NCBI GenBank assembly: GCA_023614405.1 | Contig: CM042693.1 | Location: 336,209,527 to 336,273,526 of the forward strand | Origin: Avena insularis | Lineage: Eukaryota; Streptophyta; Magnoliopsida; Poales; Poaceae | Reading direction: 5' to 3' | DNA length: 64,000 nucleotides | In this document: in pieces, positions 13,509 to 25,400 of the stretch | How positions within the stretch are numbered: the stretch's first letter is position 1 | Layout of the letters: the number at the start of each line of letters is the position of its first letter | Program-made: the position numbers and the translations under genes | The notes under the pieces: generated by a model | Databases searched by the model: none | What the model saw: the letters and a program-made list of their open reading frames with translations, nothing else | What the model was told of the DNA's origin: nothing

Positions 13509-14229
13509 CACTACTAGAAAATCGTATGTCTTTATATGTGTATCATCATGACATCATCATGCATATTTTTTTGCCTCAAACTATTTTACAAAGTCTATTT
13601 TCGTTTTCCTCGATACCCCCATCTTATTTCAAATCAAACCCCTGTATCATTTTGGATATTTTGTTTGCCTAAATCTTTTATAAAAAAATAAATAAATAAA
13701 ACTATAAAACTATTTTACCTGGGGGAGGCCTCCACCGGCTAGGCCCAGCTGGCAGCAGCCTACTACTCCAAACCCTAACCCTAGACCAACCAAATCCCCA
13801 AACCCTATCCTACCCCAATTCCCCATCTGCCGCCGCAGCACATGCACTCAGATGCACTCAACACGCACGCAAGCACACACCCTTCACGCGACCACCACCC
13901 TGCTAACCGCTCGCCACTTACACCCCTACCCCTGGTCCACCACTTACACGCCCTGTTCCCCTCCCTCGGTATCCCGATCGAACCAACCGCCCGCACCCTC
14001 TCTCCTGGCCCCACCCAGTGGACCCACTCCCCCGTCTCTCCCCCGCATGCCAAGCCGTAGCCGCCTTTGTCTTCGCCCGACCCCGTAGATTTTTTCCTTG
14101 CCCCGCCGCTCTCTCCTCTCCACCTCCACCCGCTCGGCTCCGTCTTGCCAGCGATCGGCCGTCGTCGCCCTCGTCACGTCCCCGAGACCCCGGATATGAA
14201 TCCCCCATGTGTGACCCTTTTCCGAGCCT
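13509..14229. other. Possible single CACTA terminus and low-complexity DNA
   Basis: 13509 begins CACTACTAGAAAATCGTATG, resembling a grass CACTA terminal repeat, but no matching inverted end was found downstream in this stretch. 13681-13702 is an A/AAT-rich simple repeat. 13740-14200 is C-rich with CCCTAACC-like runs and open frames on both strands due to composition; I do not call a gene. Confidence 0.3.
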
Positions 14230-16460
14230 TATTTTCTAAATTGACATCTATATGACTTGCTGCATATTAATTGTTCATGCTTGCATACATATCGTGTGGT
14301 TTGGGGACATTATGATGATTCACCTCATAATTAAATATGGAGACCATATACGGGTTTTTCTAGTCTTATATTGGTGCTCCATTTAAATTTGCATAGCGAA
14401 CCGATGCTATGTTTCGACTTGTTAAGATAACATTTAAATTGTGGGGTATCTAAATAACTTGAACCACTTCAATATTTTTCGGGACCCCGGTTCCGCTCAA
14501 TATTGTCTAATTGTATCGCATCTTTGCCATGCCATACATCATACATACATTATGCTCGATCTTTTGCCGTAGTATTAAATAATGTATCTGGTGTTCTTCT
14601 AGTGCTTTGCTTCTTCACGGATTAGGCCGACGAGTTGATGAGAGTGTCGACCCGATCTTCGGATGAACCTTCGGCAATGTTTTTCAGGCGAGCATTCTCC
14701 CCCTTCTACCTATTTTATATTTATAGTCTTTATTTCCTCCTGTTGATCTATTGCTATCTGCGTTGCGATGCTATAAATTTTGTACCCCTTTATACTTCCC
14801 AGCAGCCTCTACATTGACATGGACACCTCCTATTACCTATTGTTTTGTAGATAGTCGGCCTTCGAGTCGTAGTCGCTTGCTCAGGTGCTGCTTCACATCG
14901 TCGATGTTCCATCGTTGTTGGGTGGTTGGCACACGCTTAATGGTGAAGATGATCATGAATTTAATTACTGTTTAATAACTAAAATTGAAAGTAGGTAAAT
15001 AATACAGAGGCACCGGTGGGTAATTGATACGTTGAAAACGTATCTAGAATTTTTTATGTTCCATGCTTGTTTAGTATCTACTTTGCTTTGCTTTGCCTAC
15101 ACTTTGAGATATTTTTATATTTTTTCTGGTACTAACCTATTAACAATATGCCACAGTGCCATTTGCAGGTTTTCTTCTGTTTTTGGTTCCAGAAAAAGCA
15201 GAAAATGAATATTCTTGGAATTGGACGGGACAAAAGCCAAAGTCAATATTTTACCGTGGGGAAGACGGAGACAGAAGACGAGACGGAGGAGGGCCTCGAG
15301 AGGGCCACACCTGTGCAACGTTTTACTGCTTTATTTACTATTGCGCATGGAGCACCTGTACTGTTTAGGAATCCTGTGCCATGTTTTCGCTGTATCGACA
15401 AGCCCAGTCACACTTTTCGGTTCCCAGTCGTTTATAGCCGTCGACACACACCCTGGTCCGTATCGGAGACGGCCGACTTCGTTTCGGGTAGCTTAGTGGG
15501 GTGGCCCCCATGTGCATGCTTTGGGTCTAGAAAACGTCGTGTCCCCGTCGACATACCGTTAGATGTATGTTTTATGATCTTGTACCTACCTGATCTGACA
15601 ACAAGGGTGTAGGTGCGTGTGGAAACTTTGGTGTACCCCTTCAGGGTTAAATCTTTTTGAGAAGTCGTGTTCACGGTTATGGACGACTTGGAGCACAGTT
15701 CTCGATCATAGACAACTATAACTAAAATTTACTGTTATAATATGACTTGTATCCGGTATGACTACTAAGTTGGATAACCACCATGAAATGAATAGATAAA
15801 ACTGCCAACCGTGTGAGTTTCCTCGGTATAACTTTCTCATTTGGTCTCGAGGGGAGAAATACCAGGATGGGTATGTTTGGTGGTAGTATCAGCTTGGTTT
15901 CTAATAGGTCCTTCTTATCCCTCTCTGATGGCCGACAGTGTATCGAGTCTCTATAGGTTGTTTAGTGCATGCTTCGCTGTCGCTTCAGTCCACCATACCT
16001 ATGTAGGCGAGGACTGCCGAATTCTAAGACTCGCCGTGTACTGGCCTCAGTACTGACCGCTCTCTTTTTTCCTTTGCCCTCTATCGGCACCCCTTTTGTT
16101 TGAGCAGGTTTTGAGATCGACGTCGTTAGCAGGGTTACCCTTCCGGCTTGGCCTGAGCAGGGTTATGGGCGCCATTGGTTATTCTTCAGGGCTCTTAGGC
16201 CAATTTGCATCTTGTCCGTAGTCGGATGTTGTATCATTTTCAAGGCGATTTGGGTCTTTTGTACTGTATATCTGTATTCTTGACTCATGGAGTCGTTGTT
16301 GTATATATATGTTCTGTGGGTTCCATCATGGACTATTGTGTAATGATATTACTTCGTTTTCCATCCACACGCAAGTGCCTGGTGGGCACTTTGAATCGCT
16401 TTTATGCGGGTTTGGCGGGAATCGCTAAAACTTGGATAGGGCCGATCCGAGGGTGTTACA
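14230..16460 (+). repeat. Degenerate LTR-like repeat with a nested LTR fragment
   Basis: The block ends at GATCCGAGGGTGTTACA (16460), resembling an LTR or repeat terminus, and shows no conserved protein. It is interrupted by a fragment related to the Gypsy LTR at 59557-61042 (see 15025-15310). Its left boundary is uncertain and the class assignment is inference only. Confidence 0.3.
15025..15310 (+). repeat. 5' fragment of a Gypsy LTR (TGATACGT family)
   Basis: This begins TGATACGTTGAAAACGTATC and includes GACTAACCTATTAACA-like, CCACAGTGCCA and TTTTTGGTTCCAGAAA segments, in the same order as the inverted LTR at 61042 back to about 60790. After about 15300 the similarity is lost, so it is a truncated LTR piece in plus orientation. 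Confidence 0.7.
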
Positions 16461-17269
16461 AACACCATCACACACCGGCCATTGAGCTCGGTCTTCACGC
16501 GGCGGGTGGCGGCCTCCCGCTGGAACAGCTCATATGCGCGGACCTGGTGGATGGCCCAGAGCGTATCTTTGTCCTCGCGTTGCTTCGCCTCCAGCGCCGA
16601 GACGCGGCTAAGCTCCACGAGGCCCGCCGCCTCAGCTTTGTCATTGTCGACAAAGTCGATGTCCTCGAAGACCTCGGCAGGGGCGCCTACTCCTCTTAGA
16701 CGACTGAATCCTCCTCGGAGGGAGTAGGGAAGCGACGACGGCGGAAGGAGGAGGAAGATGAGCCCGCCTCCTCGTCGTACGCGTATGCGAGCGATGGCAG
16801 TGGCGTCAAGCCCCAGTTCGTCCACTTCCATATGACGCGGTTCTTCGTGCCCTCAAAGCGGACCCACGTGACGTGCTCCTCCGTGGAGCTGGCGCGGGAG
16901 CTTCCGGCGAGGCTCTTCAGAGCCAACCCGTTCGCCCCTACCGCAGCTGCAGCAACGAGACATCTGCGCTAGCGGATCGGTAAAAGCGACGGTGGCCGTG
17001 GAGTAATTTGTCGTTGGAGATAGGTTACTGGTGGCGGCCGAGCGGTCGATGCGGCGGTGCACGGATAGGGTTTCAACCCGTATCTTCCATAGACCGGTAA
17101 ATATAGTGGTCGAATTGAATGAAGCTGTTTTTCTTTTACGGGGAATACCGAGATAGGGCTCTAACGGGCGGTCTAAACTGAGACAAAACTGTAAATTCGC
17201 TGGACTTTTACGGTCTTAATATGGTTTACGGTATCTGCTAGAGATGTAAGGCAGTATAGTGAGCCTCAC
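16461..17269. other. GC-rich repeat-derived block, no gene recognised
   Basis: Both strands carry open frames of 80-160 codons caused by GC-rich composition. The minus-strand reading (16349-16831) is Glu/Arg/Ala-rich like transposon-associated grass ORFs, but shows no catalytic motif. 17100-17255 is AT-rich and ends TGCTAGAGATGTAAGG, recalling the inverse of short-TIR elements that begin with CATCTCTA. Unclassified. Confidence 0.3.
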
Positions 17270-17410
17270 CCATTTGAAACGTCACACGCAAAAGAAGTTG
17301 ATTCCTGACCGGTCCTAGTAATTTCTTTGGAAGTGCGTGTGAAATTTCGTGGGAGCTGATATGGTGCAGTAGTACGTGCTACTCTGTGCGCCTGCTATGC
17401 GGCGGCAGTA

Positions 17411-17703
17411 TGGACAAAAATAACCTAAAATCAAAAGGATTTCACGAAATGATACATCTGAAAACTATTTCACTGACACTAACCCTTTGGGTAACTCCTA
17501 ACAGCTAGACGCTACACTCTACAGTGTAGCTCCTTTCAGCTAGGCGCTATGCCCCACCCGGCCGTGTGACGCCCAAAGGCCGGCAGAAAAACTCTAGTCG
17601 AGTGTCTAGCTGTTAGGAGTTATTCAAAGGGTTAGTTCAGAAAAATAATTTTCCAGATTGGTCATTTTGTGAAATCCTTTTGATTTTGGGTTATCTGTGT
17701 CCA
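17411..17703. mobile_element. Foldback MITE with ~90-bp inverted repeats, TA-flanked
   Basis: The ends TGGACAAAAATAACCTAAAA and the inverse of GGGTTATCTGTGTCCA pair, and the inverted repeat continues inward through GATTTCACGAAATGA and CTAACAGCTAGAC. TA dinucleotides border both sides (17409-17410 and 17704-17705), suggesting a Tc1/mariner-like target. No coding capacity. Confidence 0.75.
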
Positions 17704-18121
17704 TAATGCCCTATGCGGCAGGCTTAAAGGCGGCAGCAGACACAGGCACAGTCACAGTCACAGGACGCCGTGCCATATCTATCCATGGAGTCTGGCAGCT
17801 GCTGCGTCCCCGCCGCGCACGCCCGTCGCCCGTCGCTCCCAGTCCCAGTCCCACCCGGGGGGAAAAGCCCACCATACGCGTCACCCTCTGTTGTCGCCTT
17901 GCTGCTTTTAATCAGCCACCAACGAGAATTCCAGAAAAGTACACTTGCAAAGCCTGTAGCCGATCCAACCCCTCCGGAGGTGCAGGCAGCGGGAGGGTGG
18001 GTACACGGTGTCAACTCAATTAATTTGAGGTCACATGAAACAGATATTTGACGGCCAAAATTAAGTTGCAGAGGGAGTATATGATAGTAGAATTTGTTAG
18101 AACTGTGAATGTTAGTGTATA

Positions 18122-18480
18122 CTCCCTCGGTCCTAAAATAGATGTCTCAAATTTGTTAAAATTTAGATAAATCTAGACACTATTTAATACTTCTTCCGTT
18201 AGGGATTACAAGGCCTAAGAGTTTTTTTAAAATGTTAGAAATTGTAAGTCCTCTCCCATTTATTAGAGTCTCTCCTTCAATGCATGTTCTCATTTTTCTC
18301 TACTATCTTTTTTCATGCATGTGTAACCATTTGTGCGTGAAGTAATTAAGAGAGTTAGTTATCGACTTTTTTTTAATTCTAGCCAAGTGTCCCATAGGCC
18401 TTGCAATCCCTAACAGAGGAAGTATATAGATTCATCCAAAATTTGAAAAAGCTAAGACATCTATTCTTGTATGGAGGGAG
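18122..18480. mobile_element. Stowaway MITE, interrupted by a second one
   Basis: The termini are CTCCCTCGGTCCTAAAATAG and the inverse at ATTCTTGTATGGAGGGAG, with TA on both sides (18120-18121, 18481-18482). The two halves pair through ATAGATGTCTCAAATTTG. The centre is split by the element at 18190-18422. Confidence 0.85.
18190..18422. mobile_element. Second Stowaway-like MITE nested in the first
   Basis: The ends CTTCTTCCGTTAGGGATTAC and the inverse of GCAATCCCTAACAGAGGAAG are inverted repeats, flanked by TA at 18188-18189 and 18423-18424. It lies between the arms of the outer Stowaway element, so it inserted later. Confidence 0.8.
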
Positions 18481-19204
18481 TACTACAGTGCACATCACAG
18501 TGTGCCCTTAGTCCTTAGATAGTTCCTACTGTCTCCTTGAACAGCATCAAGCTACTGGTTAGCTTTACTGAATTTGCACAGGCATTACATTTGCATAATC
18601 AAGTGTGGAAGATCAACCGTACCGATCCATCAATTCTAGGAGATGAAAGCTGAGCCAGAAGAGGGCGGGCGAGGGTGGGAATGGCAAGGACTCGTTGAAC
18701 AAGTAGGGTAACCAGGTAGGCAGTACGAGCATCCGTGTTAAAATCGTGGCCGTAGCCCTCGCAGAGCCGTCCATGTCATGGCCGTGCCCCCACCCACCCC
18801 CTTCGGAATAAGACACCCATCGGCCTGCCACGAAATTTATCACCGATCAGGTATCCACTGCATCTCGACTGAAATTTATCACCGATCAGGTATCCACATG
18901 CGCGCCCCCGTAGGCAGTCTGCCGGTCTGCCCCCACGCGGTGCCCGGCGACGGCGCGTACGCTCCTGCTGTCCCACGGCGGCCGCGGGGAAACCACACCA
19001 CGCGGTAGGCGGGGGCGGAGTACCCCTGCCCAGCTGCCCTGTTGTTGTCGCCCTGCATGTTGCTCCATAATCAGCAGCCACCAACCAAAAAAGCACACTT
19101 GCACTCGCCAGTTGCTGCCGTAGGCTTCTGCTAGGCTAGGCAGCAGGAGGGTGAGGACTCGGTGTGAACACAACTGTACTACCCACAAGTAGCGGTAGGT
19201 CGTT

Positions 19205-19304
19205 CACGTGCTAAATATTCTCGGGACCTCCGCGCATCTAATACAAGATCCTAATCGGCCTCTACAGTTGCATGGTCTGATGATGATCACATGCACGTCT
19301 GTGG
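19205..19304 (+). promoter_or_regulatory. Conserved G-box block, copy A
   Basis: This 100-bp stretch starts CACGTGCTAAATATTCTCGG and is nearly identical in segments B (39181-39278) and C (44189-44292), clearly more so than the surrounding DNA. CACGTG is the plant G-box bound by bZIP and bHLH factors. A regulatory role is inference; no gene is attached to it here. Confidence 0.45.
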
Positions 19305-19440
19305 ATATAGTATGTTTAAGCGAAACCACAGCATGACCAGATTTAGCTTATGCGAAACTACAAGGTACTAGTATAATCTAGCCTGTCCGAGTAAGAGCCA
19401 CATACACTGTACTAGACGGATACGCGAGCTTCGTCTCGCC

Positions 19441-21050
19441 GTCTACGTTGCTCTTTGGCGCCGTATGGCGCCGTATGATAGGTGTGCCGAGTCACCAGGG
19501 TGTTTTTAAATGTATAGCTATACTGTGTGAAGGTGTGCCGAGTCATCAGTGTGTTTTTAAATGTAAAACTATGTTCTGTTACTTTTTGTTTTGTTTTAAA
19601 TGCCTCCATAAGCAAAATGGAAGATCGAGCATGCTTGACACCTATGAAAACTAAGTTGTTCAAACTCCTATGGTCGCTTTTTTGCACCATATGGAATTAC
19701 GTTGACACATCACACAATATGCAAATGGTGGCATGTTTAGCTAGCATACATATGTAGTAAGTACAATGCACCAGTTCAAACTTCATCACGAAGGCATGCA
19801 AAGAATTCATCTAAATTCTCAGGTTCCACTATGCCATTAATATTAATAAGTACAGTGAGACAGAAGCAGGCATTGCACTACGAAATACATCAAGGGTGAA
19901 AAATGTAAGCATTTGGTCAAATAGAATCGCCAAAGGGGACTTAAGAATGAATACTTGATCAACAACATTAACAACATGAACATCCGTGCAGGTAAAACTA
20001 TGTATTCTATATTCTAAAGGCCCCAGCTGACTCAGTATTTGTACCAAACTGAGTTGAACCATACTCAGTGGCCATACACTATTGCATCAGCAAACACATG
20101 TCATAATTTTCCCCAATAGAGCAAACAATATTTTGCTACGATGTTCCAAACATTCGTACCCTTTTCCTAAATTGATCTACCCAAAGCATTGGAGTAGTTT
20201 GGTATCTGCTTTATATGGGACAACAATACACCTATAGAAGATAATGTTATAAATGAACCGAAAGTAAAGTAGAGATATGAATAGATGAAATGAGTATCCA
20301 TAATTTGAATGCTAATCCTATTTGAATCTTACAGTAGCAGATGATATTTAGGAAAGAACATGCAAAAGATAAATAAAAATCAGAGGTTGTTTGCTCAGCG
20401 TCAGCTTAACATGAACATACGTTCTCAGTTTTGATCTTTTACCAATAACAATGATGCAATATTTCTCGAAACCTAATCCAAGCCTCCATTTTTGTTAACC
20501 TATGGATATAAAGGAGACTGGGTGGTGCCAGTTTATGCCAGTGTTTACATGACAAAATCACTATCAGTGAGACAGGCTAAGCATGTTGCCAGCCATAACA
20601 CAAGAGAATTGATGCACCATGGAACTTATGAGGTTATTTTAGAGAGATACAGTTAAATGCAATGCTTCTCCTGTTGCATATCTTGAACTAACTGGGAAAA
20701 ATCTTATAAGTTATAGCATACATTAAAAAAATAAGGAAAATAAACTGACTGGTTGATATGGAAACAGTAGAAAGCAGAACAAACTTCAGCGCATAATTAT
20801 AATAATTAATCCTGATTTTGCAGGGAACAAACAACACAATGATTTAATGCCACAGTACTACCATTAGTGCATACCAATGATTTTTTGCATCAGTTCACGA
20901 GCTAGGGAATATGTTTAGCCTTGCAACTGCTATCCTTCGGCATGCTTCCTTATGTTATTGTGAGGCCTCACTCCGAGTCTTCAGACATGCTACTTCTTCC
21001 AATGGATCGATGGCCTTGAGTATTATGATGAATATCCTCATTAAGAATAT
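19441..21050. other. AT-rich intergenic DNA with a short tandem duplication
   Basis: A 51-bp unit starting GGTGTGCCGAGTCA is present twice in tandem (19481 and 19532). The rest is AT-rich without coding signals, repeats with clear ends or RNA genes that I can see. Confidence 0.5.
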
Positions 21051-21500
21051 GTGGGTATTCTTTGTGGGATAAAACGAGCAGAGATGTGGAAACTTATTGT
21101 GCGTCCTACTCCTTCTCCGCCTAAGTTTTGGAGATTAGGCCAAACCACACATAATGCTCCTCCACTAGTTTGGTGTGAACATTTTCAAGATATGACACAA
21201 TGGTGTCCCTTTTGCGGACCCAACACTTTGGATGAGTCTTGGAAGTATTTCGATGAAGAACAAAGGCAAGAAGGTTTGAGAAGGTATGAGGATCTCAAGA
21301 AGATTGAAGATGAAAAAAAGCTATAATACAAGAGATTAAAGAAAATGATGAAGGAAGACCAAAAGAAAACGTAGGTAGAAGCTAAAAGGAAGAAAGAAGA
21401 AGAAGCAAGGGAAAGGGAAGAGAAGAGTAGGAAAGTGTTTGATGATAGCAAAGCGTGGTTGAATAAGCAAAACATGAAGTGGAAGTTGTGGAAATCATGA
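21051..21500 (+). pseudogene. Fragment of a grass-type hypothetical protein (Cys motif plus charged helix)
   Basis: The reading frame from 21051 to 21326 has a short Cys/Trp region (VWCEHFQDMTQWCPFCGP, about residues 40-58) followed by a highly charged Glu/Lys/Arg helix. The helix continues in the same frame after the TAA (21324-21326) as KRLKKMMKEDQKK, and later as an AKRKKEEEAREREEKS stretch. The layout recalls small zinc-finger-like proteins with coiled-coil tails common in grass genomes, often transposon-associated. The in-frame stops and lack of an N-terminal part make it a likely relic. I do not recognise the family with certainty. Confidence 0.35.
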
Positions 21501-22496
21501 TCAATTATGTTTAATCTCCATTCCCTCTTTTATTGTCATGTAGTAGCTTGATGCTAAACCATATTCTCATTTATTTTGAAACCTTTCCATAGTACGTTTG
21601 TAATGAGTACTTGATGCTGGACCGTGTTATCATTTATGTTGGAACCTTTATGTAGTACATTTTTACCGAGTACTTGATACTTTAAATGTTAGCAGGAGAA
21701 TTGCTAAATTCAGTGATTAGATAGAAAAAACGAACTGCTTGATTTATTTTGGGGGAAACCAGACGAAAACCTTAACAACGGCAAGCCACATCTAGAATAA
21801 CACACACATACAAGACGCCGAACATGAGCAGGAGTACTTGATATTGAACCGTGGTGTCATTTATTTTGGAACCTTACACTAGTACCATGATGTAGTGGAT
21901 GAAGCTAGTACATTGCATTACAAAACAAAATGCTAAATGAATACAAGAGCAATGTATACATGATAGTGCTGGTGCTCGAGCAATGGAAAGCATTGACCCC
22001 TTTAAATCGACGATACAAGAGCACTTTTTTGGAATGCAAACTAGATTTGGAGAAACTAAAGGTGTGTCCCAGAAGACAGATCACGCCCTCTGTGATGCAT
22101 GTGAAGAACTTTTCATAATCCATCTACAAAGGAAACAAGTGATATCACTACCACATAGCAATGCTAACAATGGGGCTTCAATAAAAACTAACAATCTATC
22201 TATAATCCACATTTGCAATCTATCTATAATACACATTTGCAATATATTTGTAATACAGTAGCAACCAATTATTTTGCAAATTTCGCAATATATATTTGCA
22301 TTACCCACCTATTTTGCAATCTATCTGTAATATACATGTTGCAATCATATAGAAATCTCTCTATATATATACTAGCAATAATTTCTTTATGCATAAATCA
22401 AAACCAAAGTACCAATAAATCTACAACATAAAATAACTACCAATCTACAAATACAAGCAATTCATCTATACAAACACCAAATTGGGAGGGGGGAGA
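21501..22496. other. AT-rich intergenic DNA with a degenerate ~24-bp tandem repeat
   Basis: Around 22192-22350, units of the form CAATCTATCTATAATACACA plus TTTG recur with decay about six times. The stretch ends at the insertion site of copia element 2, whose duplication GGAGA is 22492-22496. No gene is seen. Confidence 0.55.
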
Positions 22497-25400
22497 TGTA
22501 GGGTTTCGTAGCATGGAAAACAAAATTTTCTATCACATAAAAACAAACAAGCCAAGATCTATCTACTAGATTGCAGCAACGAGTCGATGGAATAACTTAC
22601 CCTCGAAGATTCCAAAGTGTTTAACGATAGCGGATTCTCGTGGGTGATGTAGTCGTACTCTTCCCGATCTCAAGATCGTGTAGACGGCTAGGGTTAGGGT
22701 TTGCGGGGCGTGGTGTTGTGTGCTTGGAGGGGCAGCCCTGCCCCTCCTTATATAGGTAGAGGGGGCGCGCCAGGGGAGTGGAGTCCCTCCCCAACTCGGT
22801 CTCCAAGTGGGCCGGCGGTGGAGGGAGGGAACTCCTCCCCAAGTAGGTTTCCTACTCTCCCTCCACCTCACAAAATAGCCGTTTGACTTTTTCAAATTGG
22901 CGTTTGACTTTTCAAACTAGGATTTGATTTAACCCTTTATTTTGTTCAGAGATGACACCTAGTACATGATGCAATCATTCCAACTTGTTATGACACATTC
23001 ATGTACCCTTCCCCTCCGGAGTGCCGGACATTCCGGAACCTTCTAGAACATTCCCGATGAAAACACCGGAACCATTCTCCAACCCCGAAACAGGACCTTC
23101 CTTATATGAATATTATTCTCCGGACCATTCCGGATCTCCTCGTGATATCCCGGATCCCATCTAAGACTCCGAACAATATTCGGTCTCTTACTCATCATTC
23201 CATAACTACTCAAACAACGTCGAATCCTTAAGTGTGTCTTGTTGGAGATATGCCCTAGAGGCAATAATAAATATAGTTATTATTATATCTTTGTGTTTAT
23301 GATAAATGTTTACATTCATGCTATAATAGTATTAACAAGGAAACATTAATACTTGTGTGATTTGTAAACTAAAATAGAGTCCCTAGTAAAGCTTCTTTAT
23401 AATACTAGTTTGTTGGTTAATAAATGATTGTGGTTTCCCTATCATGAACATTGAGATGTTATTAACAACAAGATCTTATCGTTAGGAGAATGATATGGTG
23501 GACATACTCCTATAGATAAGCGTAGCATAAAGATCAAGTCATTTTAATAGTTCAGTTGCTATATGCTTTCTGATACATAGTATCCTAATTCCTTAGACCA
23601 TAAGATCATGCATATCACCTTCACCGGAAGGATGCTTTGATGACATCAAACACCACACCGTAACTGGGTGGCTATAAAGGTGGAATTAAGTGTTCGGAAA
23701 GTACTGGTTGAGACACATGGATCAAGAGTGGGATTTGTCCATCCACATGACAGATAGATATACTCTGGGCCCTCTCGGTGGAATGTCATCCAATTAGCTT
23801 GCAAGCATGTGGACTCTGCAAGGGATCACATATCACGGGAACAAGAAAAGAGTACTTATCAGTAACGAGGTTGAACTAGGTATGCAGAGATACCGACGAT
23901 CATAACCATGGATAAGTAAACTATCGTGAGATAAAGGGAAATTGGTATCGTATGTAAGTGGTTCATTAGATCGCAAAGTAATCGTAGAAATATGTGGTAG
24001 CCATATGAATTTCCAGATTCCTCTATTGGTTATTGTTCGAAGAAGTGTCTCGATCATGTCCGCGTAATTCACGAACCATAGGGAGACACACTTAAGGATT
24101 CGACGTTGTTTGAGTAGTTATGAAATGATGAGTAAGAGACCGAATGTTGTTCGGAGTCTCGGATGGGATCCGGGATATCACGAGGAGATCCGGAATGGTC
24201 CGGAGAATAAGATTCATATAAGGAAAGTCCTGTTTCGGGGTTGGAGAATGGTTCCGGTGTTTTCATCGGGAATGTTCTAGAAGGTTCCGGAATGTCCGGC
24301 ACTCCGGAGGGGAAGGGTACATGAATGTGTCATAACAAGTTGGAATGATTGCATCATGTACTAGGTGTCATCGCTGAACAAAATAAAGGATTTAATCAAA
24401 TCCTAGTTTGAAAAGTCAAACGCCAATTTGAAAAGTCAAACGGCTATTTTGTGAGGTGGAGGGGAAGTAGGAAACCTACTTGGGGAGGAGGTCCTCCCCT
24501 CCACCGCCAGCCCACTTGGGATCCGAGTTGGGGAGGGACTCCCCTACCCTTGGCCGGCGCCTCCCACCTATAAAAGGAGGGGCAGGGCTGCCCCTCCTAG
24601 CACACAAGTTGCCCTCCTCTAAACCCTAACCCTAGCCGCCGCCCTCCATAGCCACCGCCTAGGGCACTCGCCGGCGCCGCCTAGGCAAACCCTAGTCACC
24701 GGCCCTTGCTCCTCCTTGGCGTGTCTAAACCCTAGATCGCCGAGGGTCTCTCTCATAGTCCACCATACTTGCTCCGGCTTAAGGCGAAGCCCTGCGAGAT
24801 CTCCCCTCTACTTCCGGTATCACGCCGTCGTGCTGCCGGAATCACGAGGAGAGTGCTACAACCTCCGATGCCTGCTGGAACAAGGGAGAGGAAGGTCTTC
24901 GTCGAGTACCAAACGTGTGACCGATCATGAAGCGCTAACGAACGCAGCCTTGGAAGGATTGTCTACGCGATCTTGAGATCGGAAAGAGTACGACTACATC
25001 ACCCACGAGAATCCGCTCTCGTTAAACACTTTGGAATCTTCGAGGGTGAGTTATTCTATCGACTCGGTGCTACAATGTAGTAGATAGATCTTGGCTTGTT
25101 TGTTTGTATGCGGTAGAATTTTTTTGTTTTCCATGCTATGAAACCCTACATGTCTCCCTACGGTTCGTGAATTATGCGGACATGATCGAGACACTTCTCC
25201 GAACAATAACCAATAGAGGAATATGGAAATTCATATGGCTCCCACATATTTCTATGATTACTTTGCGATCGAATGAACCACTTACATATGATACCAATTT
25301 CCCTTTGTCTCACGATAGTTTACTTATCCGAGGTTATGATCGTCGGTATCTCTGCATACCTAGTTCAACCCCGTTACTGATAAGTACTCTTTTCTCGTTC

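Larger units (their letters stand above)
17270..19440 (+). repeat. Duplicated non-coding segment, copy A
   Basis: Several blocks match segments B and C in the same order and strand. 17284-17408 and 17706-18060 match B 35902-36006 and 36642-37090; 18510-19420 matches B 37900-39348 and C 43205-44445. Shared landmarks are GGAGCTGATATGGTGCAGTA, GTGCCATATCTATCCATGGA-type, GGAGATGAAAGCTGAG-type and the CACGTGCTAAATATTCTCGG block. Open frames are not shared between copies, so the segment is probably non-coding or regulatory DNA. Copy A carries a foldback MITE and two nested Stowaway MITEs absent from the others. Confidence 0.75.

Noticed and set aside
13509..13530. Second CACTA element
   Set aside because: Only one CACTACTAGAAAA-like end was found; no inverted partner or subterminal array nearby.
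13842..14255. Several overlapping Pro/Ser/Arg-rich open frames
   Set aside because: They occur on both strands in C-rich low-complexity DNA and have no domain.
16349..16831. 160-codon minus-strand gene
   Set aside because: No conserved motif, overlapping open frames on both strands, and repeat-like surroundings.
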